A stretch of DNA of 64,000 nt from Desulfosarcina widdelii. Lineage in GTDB: Bacteria; Desulfobacterota; Desulfobacteria; Desulfobacterales; Desulfosarcinaceae. The DNA lies in NCBI RefSeq assembly GCF_009688965.1, contig NZ_AP021875.1:3162001-3226000 (forward strand), written 5' to 3'. The notes below the pieces were generated by a model, which did no database searches, had not been told where the DNA came from, and saw only the letters and a list, made by a program, of their open reading frames with translations. The translations under genes and the position numbers were made by a program. Positions 18,186 through 27,513 of the stretch are shown here, one piece after another; position 1 is the first letter of the stretch, and every line of letters starts with the position of its first letter.

Positions 18186-18638
18186 ATGTTCAACAAGATC
18201 CTTTATCCCACCGACTTTTCCGACGTTGCCGCCAAAGCGCTTGATTACATCAAACAGCTCAAGGAGGCGGGCAGCCAGGAAGTAGTGATCCTTCACGTGA
18301 TCAATCAGCGTATTATCGATGGCCTGATGCGTCATGCCATTCTCGAAAGCGACATCGAAAATTGGCGTAACAAGGCCCGGGAGGTCGCCGACGAATCCAT
18401 GGCGGAGATGCGCAGAGATCTGGAAGCCGTTGGATTCAAGGTGACCTGCCTTGTCAAAACCGGATTCCCATGGCAAAAAATTCTTGCCGTGGAAGAGGCG
18501 GAGTCCCCCTCGGTGATCGTGATCGGATCGCACGGCCGCACCAACCTGGGCGAGGTCCTGTTGGGGTCCGTCTCCGACCGTGTCATCCGCAAGTGCCGGC
18601 GTCCGGTCCTGGTGGTCAAGCGGGACACGACAGTCTGA
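18186..18638 (+). CDS. Universal stress protein (UspA family)
   Basis: About 150 aa, one Usp domain: KILYPTDFSDVAAKA at the start and the ATP-binding GSHGRTNLGEVLLGSVSD at the end. AAGGAG lies just upstream of the ATG at 18186. HtrA follows after 26 bases, so the two are likely co-transcribed as a stress pair. It differs clearly from the Usp at 6297-6773. Confidence 0.92.
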   Translation: MFNKILYPTDFSDVAAKALDYIKQLKEAGSQEVVILHVINQRIIDGLMRHAILESDIENWRNKAREVADESMAEMRRDLEAVGFKVTCLVKTGFPWQKILAVEEAESPSVIVIGSHGRTNLGEVLLGSVSDRVIRKCRRPVLVVKRDTTV

Positions 18639-18664
18639 CCGAAGGCCCAAGCGAGGAACAAACG

Positions 18665-20071
18665 ATGAAAAAAAGCCTCCTTCTTGCCATAGTTTTCGTC
18701 ATCATGGCCCTGCTCCTGGTCGCCGCTGCTCCTGTCACCGATGCTGCCGACCGCTTTCAATCCTCCTTTTCGGGACTGGTCAAAAAGACCGGCCCCGGCG
18801 TAGTCAACATCGTGGCCACCAAACTGGTTCAGGCATCCGAACAGGATCAGTCGCCCTTTGGGCCGGACAACCCCTTCAAGGATTTCTTCGACCACTATTT
18901 CGGCAACCGCATGCCCCACGAATACCGCCAGGGCGCCTTGGGCACCGGTTTTATCATCGACAGGGACGGATTGATCCTGACCAACAATCACGTGGTGGAA
19001 GATACGACGGAATTGAAGGTCAAACTGGCCGATGAACGGGAGTTCAAGGCTGATATCGTCGGCCGAGATCCCAAGACCGATGTGGCGCTGATCCGCATCA
19101 CATCCGACAAACCCCTGCCGTTTCTACCCCTGGGCGATTCCGACGCGCTGGAGGTGGGCGACTGGGTGGTGGCCATCGGCAACCCCTTCGGCCTCGGCAA
19201 CACGGTGACCTCGGGCATCGTCAGCGCCAAGTACCGCCAGATCGGCACCGGAGCTTACGACAATTTCATCCAGACCGACGCCTCCATCAACCCCGGCAAC
19301 AGCGGAGGCCCACTCCTCAATATAAATGGCGAAGTCATCGGCATCAATTCCGCCATCTTTTCCCAATCGGGCGGCAGCGTCGGCATCGGCTTCGCCATCC
19401 CCATCAACATGGTCAGGGAACTGCTGCCCCAGCTTCGCCAGGGCAAAGTCCGGCGTGCCTACCTGGGCGTTATCATCCAGGACATCACAACGGCGCTGAA
19501 AGCCAAACTCGGGCTCGATTCGGAATACGGCGCCCTGGTGTCCGATGTGGTGCCGGACGGTCCGGCAGCCGCGGCCGGCATCCAACGCGGCGATGTGATT
19601 CTCTCTTTGGACGGCAAGCCTGTAAAAAATTCCCGCGAGCTGCCCCTAATGGTCGCGTCCAAGCCTATCGGCAAATCGGTGATGCTGGAAGTAGTGCGCC
19701 AGGGCAAACGACTATCTGTCAAAGTGGTAACCCTGGAGATGAGCGAGGAGAAGCCTTCCGATGCCGAGGCCCGGATCGACGTCGGCCCCGAACTGGGTTT
19801 GGCCTTGCAGGCCCTGACGCCCGAGATTGCCCGCGGCTATGGCCTGTGGCGTTCCCTGGGCCTGTTGATCGTCCAGGTGGCTCCCGGATCGCCGGCGGGC
19901 GAGGCCGGTCTGCAGCCGGGCGACATCATTGTCGAAGCGGAACAGTCGCCGGTGGCGGACGTGGCATCGCTGCGAAAAATCCTCGATCGGCACGCCGCTA
20001 ACGACACGATCCTGCTGCTGGTGGACCGGGATGGGACTACGATATTTGTCACCATGGTGCTGCCGTCGTAA
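18665..20071 (+). CDS. HtrA/DegP-type periplasmic serine protease
   Basis: About 468 aa with signal peptide (1-27), a trypsin-like domain (about 35-260) and two PDZ domains (about 270-370 and 380-465). The triad is H109 (TNNHVV), D139 (DPKTDVALI) and S213 (GNSGGP). It degrades or refolds misfolded envelope proteins. Length and two-PDZ layout match DegP/DegQ. The ATG at 18665 follows GAGGAA; the longer open frame starting inside the Usp gene is an artefact. The following 264 bases up to the MscS gene hold no gene I can support. Confidence 0.95.
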   Translation: MKKSLLLAIVFVIMALLLVAAAPVTDAADRFQSSFSGLVKKTGPGVVNIVATKLVQASEQDQSPFGPDNPFKDFFDHYFGNRMPHEYRQGALGTGFIIDRDGLILTNNHVVEDTTELKVKLADEREFKADIVGRDPKTDVALIRITSDKPLPFLPLGDSDALEVGDWVVAIGNPFGLGNTVTSGIVSAKYRQIGTGAYDNFIQTDASINPGNSGGPLLNINGEVIGINSAIFSQSGGSVGIGFAIPINMVRELLPQLRQGKVRRAYLGVIIQDITTALKAKLGLDSEYGALVSDVVPDGPAAAAGIQRGDVILSLDGKPVKNSRELPLMVASKPIGKSVMLEVVRQGKRLSVKVVTLEMSEEKPSDAEARIDVGPELGLALQALTPEIARGYGLWRSLGLLIVQVAPGSPAGEAGLQPGDIIVEAEQSPVADVASLRKILDRHAANDTILLLVDRDGTTIFVTMVLPS

Positions 20072-20335
20072 ACCATATAGAAAGCCAACTTGTTCAGCGA
20101 GGTAGTCAACAACGCCAGTTTGCATTATACTGATGGTATGTTCTGACGGTATCTGGCCATTCCTCCGGGACGATGGATCCTTGGCCCTACCTGGATGCTG
20201 ACCGGTTCGATCATTCTTGTCGCAATCGTGCACCGCCTCGACCGAACGGTTTGAAAATGAAACTTCCAAAGACATAGCTGCATTTTGCCAACAACCGTTT
20301 GGGTTCTTTTCTTCAGTGTCTACAAGGAGAGAACG

Positions 20336-21727
20336 ATGTGTACCCGGACCAAACCATGGAAGCTGCTATCCATCATCATGGTGGGCATTTTAGTTGTGTG
20401 TTTCGGTTGTCCGGCAAGCGCCCAGACGCCTGCAGATCCCTCAGCCGGTAAGCCACCCGAATCGACCGAGACGCCTGCCGAGAAGGACGTCAGGCCCCCG
20501 GAGATCGGTAAGATCGATGCAGCCGGGAACCGGATCAGCCAAAAAATCGAGGCGTTTTCCGAAAAAGCGTCTGACCGCGTTGGTGGATGGATTGACAGCA
20601 AGGTTTTCCTGAATATCAGTTGGCTCAAACTATTCTTCTGTCTGCTTCTGGTTTTTTTGGTGGTGGTTATAGAAAGGATGGTCCGCTGGGCAATCCAGCG
20701 TCGGATTGAAGCAATCCCCCAGGTCGAAGGACAAATATCCTGGGCGCGCCTGATGCTTAAAGCCTTGATACATCCATTGAATTTGTTGATCTGGGTGTAC
20801 GGCATCTATGGTGCTATATCGCCCCTGTATACCCATTTTCAGGCAGCCGACGGTAGCAACTTGGTCCACCTGGTCATGCAGAAAGTGGCATCGGCGGGAG
20901 GCATTCTGGCGCTGTTCTGGTTCGTCTACCGTTTCGTCAACGTCTTGGACGCCCGCCTGTCGCTTTGGGCCAAGAGCACCGATAGCACTATCGACGACAT
21001 TCTGGTTCCCCTGTTCGGAAAGACCATTCGCATTTTTATCATCCTCCTGGCAGGGATCATCGTGCTTCAAAACCTCACCGGGGTGGAGATCGGCCCTCTG
21101 CTGGCCTCGTTGGGCATCGGAGGCCTGGCCGTGGCGCTGGCCGCCAAGGATTCAATCGCAAACTTTTTCGGCACCCTGACCATTCTGTTCGACAAGCCGT
21201 TTCAGGTAGGCGAGCGCATTGTCATCGACAACTATGACGGAGTGGTGGAAAATGTCGGCTTTCGCAGCACACGCATCCGGCTGCTCACCGGGCACCTGGT
21301 GACCATCCCTAACGAAAAAGTGGTCAACTCCGGACTGGAGAATATCGGCAGGCGGCCCAACATCCGCTGGCTGACCAACATCGGCATCACCTATGATACG
21401 CCGACGGAAAAAATCGAGAAAGCAGTCGCCATTGTCAGAGAGCTTTTAGCTGACCATGAGGGCATGCATCCGGATTTTCCCCCACGGGTATACTTCAACG
21501 GCTTCAATGACTGGAGCCTCAACATCATGGTGATCGCCTGGTATCACCCGCCCAACTACTGGGACTTCCAGGATTGGATCCAGCAAACCTGCCTGGAAAT
21601 TACCCGCCGCTTTTCTGCCGAAGGCATCGATTTCGCTTTTCCCACTCGCACGCTGCATCTGGCCAATGACGCCAAAAGGCAGCTTAAACTTGAATTGCTC
21701 AAAAGCGATGGGGAGGTCGTTGAGTAA
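20336..21727 (+). CDS. MscS-family mechanosensitive channel with periplasmic N-terminus
   Basis: About 463 aa. It has a cleavable-looking signal peptide (to AQT), an acidic Pro-rich linker, and membrane helices. The pore helix GIGGLAVALAAKDSIANFFG (Gly/Ala-rich TM3) is followed by the beta domain (FQVGERIVID, VPNEKV-type loop TIPNEKV) and the alpha/beta cage. These channels open on hypo-osmotic shock. The start is set by AGGAG nine bases upstream of the ATG at 20336. The DUF481 gene follows directly after its stop. Confidence 0.92.
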   Translation: MCTRTKPWKLLSIIMVGILVVCFGCPASAQTPADPSAGKPPESTETPAEKDVRPPEIGKIDAAGNRISQKIEAFSEKASDRVGGWIDSKVFLNISWLKLFFCLLLVFLVVVIERMVRWAIQRRIEAIPQVEGQISWARLMLKALIHPLNLLIWVYGIYGAISPLYTHFQAADGSNLVHLVMQKVASAGGILALFWFVYRFVNVLDARLSLWAKSTDSTIDDILVPLFGKTIRIFIILLAGIIVLQNLTGVEIGPLLASLGIGGLAVALAAKDSIANFFGTLTILFDKPFQVGERIVIDNYDGVVENVGFRSTRIRLLTGHLVTIPNEKVVNSGLENIGRRPNIRWLTNIGITYDTPTEKIEKAVAIVRELLADHEGMHPDFPPRVYFNGFNDWSLNIMVIAWYHPPNYWDFQDWIQQTCLEITRRFSAEGIDFAFPTRTLHLANDAKRQLKLELLKSDGEVVE

Positions 21728-22528
21728 ATGACTTGTATGCAACCCAAAGCTATTTTTACGCACAGTAATCTCCATGCGATGAATACTTTGACAGCCGCAT
21801 TGATGTGTGCCGTTTTCGTTTTCAGTTTGGTTGCTCCGGAACTATCGGCATTTGCTCAAGAAGGCGGTACGGTCAAAAAGCTCAGGAACCGGGCTGAGTT
21901 CTCCGTTGTGGATACCAGTGGCAACACGGACCTGTTTACGCTGTCTTTGAAAAACACGCTTGAATACAAATTCCGCCCCGATCTGATGGGAACCTGGAAT
22001 TTGTCCGCGCTTTACGGCGAACAGGATTCCGATAAAAATGCCGAGCGTTACAGTACGGATCTGCGGTTTGACTATGATCTGGCGACAACCTACTATTCGT
22101 ATCTTTTGGGAGGCTGGCTTCGCGACCGGTTCGCCGGGTTCGACCACCGCTATCATATAGGTCCGGGCCTCGGAAGAAAGTTTCTCATTGGCCCCAGGCA
22201 TTTTCTCAAAGCCGAAACCGGTGTCAACTGGACGCGTGAAGACTACATTGAAGAGGGTGCCGAGGATTTTCTGGAAGGCAGGATTTACGGTCAATACGAT
22301 TTCGTTGTCTCCGAAGGCAACAAATTCTTTCAGGGCCTTGAATATCTTCTGGATTTCGAGGATAGCGACAACTACAAGATCATATCCGTGACCGGAGTGA
22401 CCTCGACTCTGACCAGGGGCCTGGCCATCAAGGTGGCTTACGAAATCCGTTACCAGAACAGACCCGTTCCCGAAACGGTTGAGAAAACGGACACAACCCT
22501 CAGCGCATCCCTGGTGCTGAGCTACTGA
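21728..22528 (+). CDS. DUF481 outer-membrane beta-barrel protein
   Basis: 266 aa, with a signal sequence (processing after FAQ) and alternating amphipathic strands typical of the DUF481 barrel: FSVVDTSGNTDLFTLSLKN, YYSYLLGGWLRDRFAG, and the C-terminal LSASLVLSY ending in an aromatic residue. It starts at the base after the MscS stop, with GGGAGG 11 bases upstream; an internal ATG at 21779 could be the true start. Function is unknown. Pairing with MscS suggests an osmotic-response unit. Confidence 0.82.
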   Translation: MTCMQPKAIFTHSNLHAMNTLTAALMCAVFVFSLVAPELSAFAQEGGTVKKLRNRAEFSVVDTSGNTDLFTLSLKNTLEYKFRPDLMGTWNLSALYGEQDSDKNAERYSTDLRFDYDLATTYYSYLLGGWLRDRFAGFDHRYHIGPGLGRKFLIGPRHFLKAETGVNWTREDYIEEGAEDFLEGRIYGQYDFVVSEGNKFFQGLEYLLDFEDSDNYKIISVTGVTSTLTRGLAIKVAYEIRYQNRPVPETVEKTDTTLSASLVLSY

Positions 22529-22565
22529 GCGCTCTTTAATTGACGAAACCGAATCGGAGCCGCTT

Positions 22566-22836
22566 ATGATCGAACCATCGTCCGGATTGGTTTATACCCA
22601 CACCACAGGAAGTGGCAAATCCAATGTTTCATTGACCTGGAACGAAGTCAATGCCTGCCAGCCGGACCGGGCGTGTTGTGGACAGATTGGATCCAACATA
22701 CCCGCTGCACCAGGTTCTTTTCAACTCCGTGAATATCTATCCGCATGCCCAGTATACGGATACGCCGGCCGAAAGTCTGATCGACTATCAGGATCTTACC
22801 CATGCCTTCCGGCTGGGATTTTCCATTGTGAGATAG
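22566..22836 (+). pseudogene. Frameshifted remnant of an outer-membrane-type protein
   Basis: Two short open frames overlap in different phases. One starts at 22566 (SSGLVYTHTTGSGKSNVSL). The other, read in the frame of 22651, ends at 22836 with YDLTHAF-like text (IDYQDLTHAFRLGFSIVR), a plausible end of a beta-barrel. Neither frame covers the whole. This looks like a decayed gene, or one whose frame is broken by an indel near 22660-22690. It lies between DUF481 and ferritin genes. Confidence 0.4.
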
Positions 22837-22947
22837 TGTCGCCGGGCGGATCTACCGCTTCGATTCACTCATCGAATATGAAAACTGATATAAAGAGGTG
22901 ACAATGAAATTGAACCGTACAACCCTTCATCAAAAAAGGAGAATCTC

Positions 22948-23502
22948 ATGATCAGCGACAAAATGACAGAAGCATTGAACGAGCAGGTCAACCGGGAAAC
23001 GTACTCGGCCTATCTCTACATGGCCATGTCTGCCCATTGCAATCAGGTGGGACTCAAGGGCTTTGCGAACTGGTTCATGGTGCAATACCATGAGGAGATG
23101 CTGCACGCCATGAAGATCTACGAGTACATCCAGCGCCAGGGCGCGGCAGTCACGCTGGCCGCCATCGAGGCACCGCCGGCAAGCTTCGCGTCCCCCATGG
23201 ACATGTTTACCCAGACCCTGGCCCATGAGCAGTTCATCACCCGCAGCATCAACGACCTCATGGAACTGGCCATTGCCGAGAAGGATCATGCCTCCCAGAT
23301 TTTTCTGGAGTGGTATGTGACCGAGCAGGTGGAAGAGGAGGAGAACGACAACGACATCCTGGCCCAGCTCAGGCTGATCGGAGACAACCCCCAGGGGCTG
23401 ATGATGCTGGACCGGGAACTGGCCGCGCGGATGACGACGGTGCCCACCGATTTCAGCAAGGGCGTCGAAGCGGCCATGGCCGCAACAACTGCAGCACCGT
23501 GA
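22948..23502 (+). CDS. ftn: Ferritin (non-heme iron storage)
   Basis: 184 aa. The ferroxidase ligands of bacterial ferritins are in place: E in VNRETYSAYLYM, the YHEEMLHAMK pair E-x-x-H, E in AHEQF and the late EQVEEE motif. It stores iron and limits Fenton chemistry. AAAAGGAG precedes the ATG. In an anaerobe it probably serves oxygen or iron stress tolerance, in line with the neighbouring stress genes. Confidence 0.94.
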   Translation: MISDKMTEALNEQVNRETYSAYLYMAMSAHCNQVGLKGFANWFMVQYHEEMLHAMKIYEYIQRQGAAVTLAAIEAPPASFASPMDMFTQTLAHEQFITRSINDLMELAIAEKDHASQIFLEWYVTEQVEEEENDNDILAQLRLIGDNPQGLMMLDRELAARMTTVPTDFSKGVEAAMAATTAAP

Positions 23503-23523
23503 CAAAAGATAACCGTGTCCATC

Positions 23524-25254
23524 ATGCGCAACCAACCGGTTAGAATCGTTTTTATTTTGATCGTTCTGCTCGGCGTCTGGATGCCGGGTGCCGATGCCGG
23601 CACGATCAATGCGCTCAATGCGGAAAACCTCTACGTCTCGGGCCAAATCGTCAATTCCCACGGTGAAGCGATTCCGGAGGCCAGTGTGACGCTGGCCGTG
23701 ACGGGAAACGATGCGCCGGTAAAGAAAACCGTCCTGACCGATGGAAACGGCCGCTACGAATTCAAAGCGCTCTTTCCAGCGGGGAGTCTTCTAAATGCCC
23801 GAATCCTTTTGGAGGCCCGAAAGCTTTCTTATGCCCCTTCCGTCCGGATATCGCTGCTGCCGATCCGGGCCAGCATCGATGCACTGGGAAGCTCAGTATA
23901 TCTTGCAGAAGCCAACCTGACCTTGATGCGGGTGGCCTCGCCGGCGCTCTGGATATCGGGCGCCGTTCTGCTTTTCGTTTATGTGATGATCGGATTCGAA
24001 CTGGTCCACCGCACACTGGCCGCTCTGGCCGGTGCGACGTTGCTGTTGAGCTGCTCCTACCTGGTGGGGCCGTTTTATCCCGATCTCAGGATAATCAGTT
24101 TTGAGATTGCGGCCCGGTCGGTGGACCTGAATGTAATTTTCCTTCTGTTTTCCATGATGATGATCGTGGGTGTGTGCGAAAAAACCGGAATGTTCCAGTG
24201 GCTGGCCCATCGCTGCTACCGGATCTCCGGCGGCCGCGCCTCTCTGCTGGCGGCGGTATTGATGATCCTGACGGCCGTCACTTCCTCGTTCCTGGACAAT
24301 GTAACCACCATGCTGCTCATTATCCCGGTCACCATCCGGATCGCCCGTTCTTTGGGGCTGAATCCCATCGCCCTGATGGTTCCGGAAGTATTCGCCTCCA
24401 ATGTCGGAGGAACGGCCACCCTCATCGGCGATCCGCCCAACATCATGATCGGATCGTATACCGGTCTCACCTTTATGGACTTCGGTCTCAACCTGGGGCT
24501 ACCCTGCCTGTTGGTCATGGCGGTTTCAGTGCTTTTTTTTCTGATCTATTACGCCAAGGACTATCGTGATGTCGGAAAGGCGATTGAAAGCAAACATCCT
24601 GAACCGGCAATCGACTTTGCCATCAAAGATCGCCGGCTTCTATTTCTCAGCCTGGTTTCTCTCGGCATCACTATCGTCCTGTTCCTCCTGCACGGCATTC
24701 TCAAAATGGCCCCGAGTATCGCCGCCCTGATCGGCACCACGATCCTTCTCATCAGTGTCGGCCGCCGCGTCGACATCGTCGAGCTGCTGGAAACCAAGGT
24801 AGAGTGGTCGACTCTGGTCTTCTTTGCAGCGCTGTTCACGGTGATCGCCGCGGCACAGGAAAGCGGGCTGATTCACCTGATTGCTGACGGTGTTAAATCC
24901 GCTTCCGGAGATTCGTTGATCGTTGCCGTTCTCATGATCCTATGGGTGTCGGCGCTGGCATCCGCAGTTATCGACAACATCCCGTACACGGCCACCATGC
25001 TGCCCGTTGTGGCCTATCTTACCGCCACCGTCCCGGGCGCCCAGAACGGGGTCCTCTGGTGGGCACTGGCCATGGGGGCCTGCCTGGGAGGCAACGGGAC
25101 CCTGATCGGTGCCAGTGCCAACGTGGTCACCGCCGGGATGGCGGAAAAGGCCGGCTACCGCATTGCATTCGCCCAATACTTGAAGATCTGCCTGCCGCCG
25201 ATGATTCTTTCCATTGTCGTATGCACCATCTGGCTTCTTGCAGTCGAATTATAA
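23524..25254 (+). CDS. ArsB/NhaD (IT superfamily) transporter with N-terminal Ig-like domain
   Basis: About 576 aa. A signal peptide (to ADA-G) and a carboxypeptidase-regulatory-like beta domain (about residues 30-125; GQIVNSHGEAIPEASVTL) precede about 11-12 membrane helices of the citrate/arsenite/Na+-H+ antiporter superfamily. The family signature repeats are SSFLDNVTTMLLIIP, NVGGTATLIGDPPNIM and SAVIDNIPYTATMLP with GGNGTLIGASANVV. This resembles P-protein/NhaD-like carriers; the ion or anion moved is not known. The periplasmic beta domain is an unusual addition. A GTG at 23515 is an alternative start. Confidence 0.85.
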   Translation: MRNQPVRIVFILIVLLGVWMPGADAGTINALNAENLYVSGQIVNSHGEAIPEASVTLAVTGNDAPVKKTVLTDGNGRYEFKALFPAGSLLNARILLEARKLSYAPSVRISLLPIRASIDALGSSVYLAEANLTLMRVASPALWISGAVLLFVYVMIGFELVHRTLAALAGATLLLSCSYLVGPFYPDLRIISFEIAARSVDLNVIFLLFSMMMIVGVCEKTGMFQWLAHRCYRISGGRASLLAAVLMILTAVTSSFLDNVTTMLLIIPVTIRIARSLGLNPIALMVPEVFASNVGGTATLIGDPPNIMIGSYTGLTFMDFGLNLGLPCLLVMAVSVLFFLIYYAKDYRDVGKAIESKHPEPAIDFAIKDRRLLFLSLVSLGITIVLFLLHGILKMAPSIAALIGTTILLISVGRRVDIVELLETKVEWSTLVFFAALFTVIAAAQESGLIHLIADGVKSASGDSLIVAVLMILWVSALASAVIDNIPYTATMLPVVAYLTATVPGAQNGVLWWALAMGACLGGNGTLIGASANVVTAGMAEKAGYRIAFAQYLKICLPPMILSIVVCTIWLLAVEL

Positions 25255-25429
25255 AGGACATCGGCCGTCCGAAAAACGTGAAATCATCAACCGACGGCAG
25301 GAAATATTCAATTCGCCCAATAGCAGCCGGATCTTCGGCCGCAAAAAATTAGCCGTCGGTCCATGTGGCGATAAAAACCGGTCGCGGGAACTGGTACTGT
25401 TCCTTATCCGACAACCAAGGAGGTAAACC

Positions 25430-25876
25430 ATGACGACACAATCCAACCCTTCGGCAGCATTCATCACCTCGAAAGACTCACTGGATGGAGCCTATCCGGG
25501 GTTGATTCTTGCCATCAACGCCCGGCGCATGGGAATGCAATCGACTATCTTCTATACCTTCATGGGCATCAACGTCATTCGAAAAGGATGGGTCGATCAT
25601 GCCCGTTTCAATCCTCCCGGTTTCATGGGGGCCATTCCCGGCATGTCCGCCGTAGCCACCTGGATGATGAAGGAAAAAATGGAGCAGGCACATATCCCCG
25701 CCCTTCCCGACCTTCAGGAGATGGCGGCGTTGGAAGGCGTCAAGTTTGTCGCCTGCCAAATGACGGTTGATATGATGAAACTTGAACCGGACGACTTTAT
25801 CGAGGGGGTGGCCATAAAGACGGCCGATGATTTTCTTAAGCAGGCGATCGAATCCAAGATTTTGCTCTATACATGA
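25430..25876 (+). CDS. DsrE/DsrF-like sulfur-relay family protein
   Basis: 148 aa, DsrE-like Rossmann fold: an early strand with a Asp/Gly turn (DSLDGAYPGLILAINARRMG), the Met-rich helix MSAVATWMMKEKMEQ and one conserved Cys in VKFVACQMTVDMM. These peroxiredoxin-like proteins often go with sulfur trafficking in sulfate or sulfur bacteria. CAAGGAGG precedes the ATG. A TauE/SafE exporter follows after 309 bases, so a sulfur link is plausible. Confidence 0.85.
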   Translation: MTTQSNPSAAFITSKDSLDGAYPGLILAINARRMGMQSTIFYTFMGINVIRKGWVDHARFNPPGFMGAIPGMSAVATWMMKEKMEQAHIPALPDLQEMAALEGVKFVACQMTVDMMKLEPDDFIEGVAIKTADDFLKQAIESKILLYT

Positions 25877-26185
25877 CCGTCGCCGTATCAAAGAAAGGGG
25901 CAATTGGGTCGGTTCCACGTGTTTATCTTTATTGTCCCACGTAATTCCTGTTGCATTTTTGAATTGACTGCTTTAAAAGGCCGCTCGCATTTCATCAGGG
26001 CGAGATGGCATAGGGCATATCGGAGAACTTCTTTCCGAGTACCCGTTGCGCTGGTCAAACAGTCATCCACACGAAGGAGGTCAAATCGGTCAGATGGGAA
26101 CCTGACTATTTTTCTTTTGAATGGTGCACAAGGTAATAACGGCTTTTTACTTATTTCAGTGTGTTGTTTGGGAGGAATATAGAAA
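25877..26185. other. Intergenic stretch without a supported gene
   Basis: 309 bases between the DsrE-like and TauE/SafE-like genes. It contains AAGGAGG at about 26075, not followed by a usable start within 13 bases, and no convincing terminator, -24/-12 promoter or RNA. The frame 25904-26182 has no ribosome site and Ser/Arg/Phe-rich noise composition. The last 30 bases hold the GGGAGGA ribosome site of the exporter gene. Confidence 0.5.
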
Positions 26186-27418
26186 ATGGTATCATTTAGA
26201 AAATATTGGATTTATTTTACATTGATTGCCGGTTTGATGCTCGCTTCCACAACTTCATTTCATGCCCTGGCCCAGAGCCGGGCGGATAATTCCACAGCAA
26301 CGTTGGATGCCGGGCAACCGTCGGCTGTGCCCGCACTGGTGGGCAGCGATCTGGGGCTTCCCGGCAAACTCGGACAAGCCGTGGCCAAAGCGCCGCAGGG
26401 CAGCGGAAAGGGTCAGATCAACCCCCAGGCCGCTCCCGGATACCTGGGTATTCCCGGCGGCAGGCAGGTCAGTTTGGCAACTGCTCTGCTGTGGTCCATC
26501 TGGGTGGGATGGGTCTTCTCAACGGTGGGCGCCTTCGGTGGCGTGCTGGCCGGTGTGGGCCACATTTCCGTCTTCGGACTGGGTGCTTACGCCAAGACAT
26601 TCAAAGACACGGCACCGGACTTGAACAAGTTCGTTACCGACAGCATCCGCGTCTCCAACCAATGGCTGGTGGGCCTGTCTGCCGCAGTATCGAGCTTCAA
26701 CTATGCAAAACAAAAACGTCTTGTGATTCCCTTGGGACTGTCCCTGGGAATGGGCTCTCTGCTGGCAGCCTTCCTGGTGGTCTACACCACGATGGGCAAG
26801 ATCAAATTCTCTGAATACCAGGGGTATTTCGGATTGATCGTCTTCGTCATCGGCGGGTTCATGATTTATGAAATGACTCCGCGGGGCCAGTCCAAGAAAA
26901 AGGCCGCCAAGGAAGCCGTCAAGGCGTTTGAAGCGACCATCAAGCAAAAGGGCGACATCACCCTGTCAGGAGCGCAGACCACCCGGTTCAGCCTTGCCCG
27001 GGCGGAGATCTCCTTTTTCGGCCAGACATTTACCTTCAACCCGATCTGGGCCTTCGTGGGGGGCTTTTTCATCAGCGCCGTCTCATCCTTTATCGGCGTG
27101 GGCGGTGGTTTTCTGTATGTTCCCTTTCTGACCAGCATCGTAGGACTGCCCATGTTCGTGGCCGCCGGCACTTCGGCACTGGCGGTGTTGATCAGTATGA
27201 TCCTGTCGATCTTCAATTTTATGATAAAGGGCGTAACGATCTACTGGACAATGATCGGTGTCGAGCTTGTGGGCATTTTCATCGGCTCGATGATCGGACC
27301 GCGAACAGGCAAATACATTCCCGAAAAGGGCCTCAAATGGTTCTTCATCGCCTTGGCGATCTACGTCGGACTGGACTACACGTTGCGGGGCTTTTTCAAT
27401 ATTCGCATGTTTAGCTAA
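26186..27418 (+). CDS. TauE/SafE-family anion exporter with signal peptide
   Basis: 410 aa. A signal sequence (to ALAQ), a periplasmic Pro/Gly/Gln-rich linker (about 30-95), and eight or so membrane helices in two halves. Each half opens with the family motif, GWVFSTVGAFGGVLAGVGH in the first and FIGVGGGFLYVPFL in the second. TauE/SafE proteins export sulfite, sulfoacetate or related anions. The extended N-terminus is typical of deltaproteobacterial members. The DsrE-like neighbour fits a sulfur-compound role. Confidence 0.88.
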   Translation: MVSFRKYWIYFTLIAGLMLASTTSFHALAQSRADNSTATLDAGQPSAVPALVGSDLGLPGKLGQAVAKAPQGSGKGQINPQAAPGYLGIPGGRQVSLATALLWSIWVGWVFSTVGAFGGVLAGVGHISVFGLGAYAKTFKDTAPDLNKFVTDSIRVSNQWLVGLSAAVSSFNYAKQKRLVIPLGLSLGMGSLLAAFLVVYTTMGKIKFSEYQGYFGLIVFVIGGFMIYEMTPRGQSKKKAAKEAVKAFEATIKQKGDITLSGAQTTRFSLARAEISFFGQTFTFNPIWAFVGGFFISAVSSFIGVGGGFLYVPFLTSIVGLPMFVAAGTSALAVLISMILSIFNFMIKGVTIYWTMIGVELVGIFIGSMIGPRTGKYIPEKGLKWFFIALAIYVGLDYTLRGFFNIRMFS

Positions 27419-27472
27419 AATGGAAATCGGCTGGACTCCGGTCCATCGTCTAAAATAAATATATGAAGCATG

Positions 27473-27500
27473 GGCCGGTTCCGAATGACCGGAACCGGCC
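27473..27500 (+). other. Perfect 11-bp inverted repeat (RNA hairpin)
   Basis: GGCCGGTTCCG (27473-27483) and CGGAACCGGCC (27490-27500) form an 11-bp GC-rich stem with a 6-base loop, 55 bases after the exporter stop. No T-run follows, so it is not a standard terminator; it may protect the exporter mRNA 3' end or stop transcription with Rho. It also argues that the next protein starts at 27514 and not at 27463. Confidence 0.6.
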
Positions 27501-27513
27501 AGAAACGATTCCC

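Noticed and set aside
22854..22872. -24/-12-like site before ferritin
   Set aside because: GGGCGGATCTACCGCT lacks TT before GC and the CAC block, so it is too weak to call.
25904..26182. 92-codon frame before the TauE/SafE gene
   Set aside because: No ribosome site and noise-like composition.
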